Shown: positions 63,796 to 64,000 of the stretch, in pieces
Numbering within the stretch: position 1 is the first letter of the stretch
Layout of the letters: every line of letters starts with the position of its first letter
Program-made: the position numbers and the translations under genes
The notes under the pieces: model-generated
What the model was told of the DNA's origin: nothing
Seen by the model: only the letters and a program-made list of their open reading frames with translations
The model's database searches: none
Source: Anastrepha obliqua
Taxonomy: Eukaryota > Arthropoda > Insecta > Diptera > Tephritidae
DNA length: 64,000 nucleotides
Reading direction: 5' to 3'
Assembly (NCBI RefSeq): GCF_027943255.1
Contig: NC_072895.1
Location: forward strand, 46,660,001 to 46,724,000

Positions 63796-64000
63796 TTATT
63801 AGGGGAAAATTTACTGTTCTTTATTCTAGAAATGATAAACTCTTCGGTTCTTACCAAGTCTTTGCGTATTAAATATCCGTTTTATTTGAATATATTCAAA
63901 ACCAACCCGCTCTCTTCATGAACTCTATGACATCTCTTAAGCTATTGAATTAGGTTTTATATTAGATTTGTCTTAACCTTTTTCTGCTCAATTAAACTGC

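Overview
The window looks like intergenic or intronic euchromatin of a fly. It is AT-rich and packed with decayed transposons. The mix of many mariner/Tc1 lineages, I-, Jockey- and RTE-like LINEs, a Helitron and a tRNA-derived SINE that I recall from tephritid fruit-fly sequences points to a tephritid, but that assignment is inference. I can support no complete host protein gene. The only host-gene hint is a possible first coding exon (Met-Ala-Ser-Gln followed by a splice donor) near position 384.

Layout. 1-8.4 kb: a mariner with TA duplications, a second mariner nested in an RTE-like LINE remnant, a Mos1-like mariner, a mariner with 191-bp inverted repeats, a deleted Tc3-like element and a large imperfect palindrome. 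9.4-13 kb: an unclassified inverted-repeat element, a TTAA-type non-autonomous element and a short mariner. 14.5-17.3 kb: LINE 3' fragments. 18.5-28.1 kb is the richest part. A degenerate tandem array built on a TGGCAACCCT core is split by a full-length I-like LINE (19587-25065, 11-bp target duplication, one in-frame TGA in ORF2). It is bordered by a Helitron (25226-28076) that holds the 3' end of a helicase gene, a Jockey-like LINE tail and an unidentified two-exon reading frame with good splice signals.

28.9-53.3 kb: LINE fragments with RNase H and a C-terminal zinc motif, two copies of a large element with CAGGGAAAA ends carrying the same LINE-derived block, mariners at 37949, 46069 and 53423, a SINE, a Helentron-like relic and several non-autonomous elements. 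53.4-64 kb: a nearly complete mariner with all three catalytic aspartates, a small MITE, a Tc1 relic, a GC-rich mariner with perfect terminal repeats, a TTAA element and an RTE-like LINE remnant interrupted by a SINE.

The coding regions do not form a pathway. They are independent mobile-element genes: ORF1 and ORF2 of the I-like LINE would act together in target-primed reverse transcription, the transposases cut and paste at TA sites, and the non-autonomous families would depend on enzymes encoded elsewhere.
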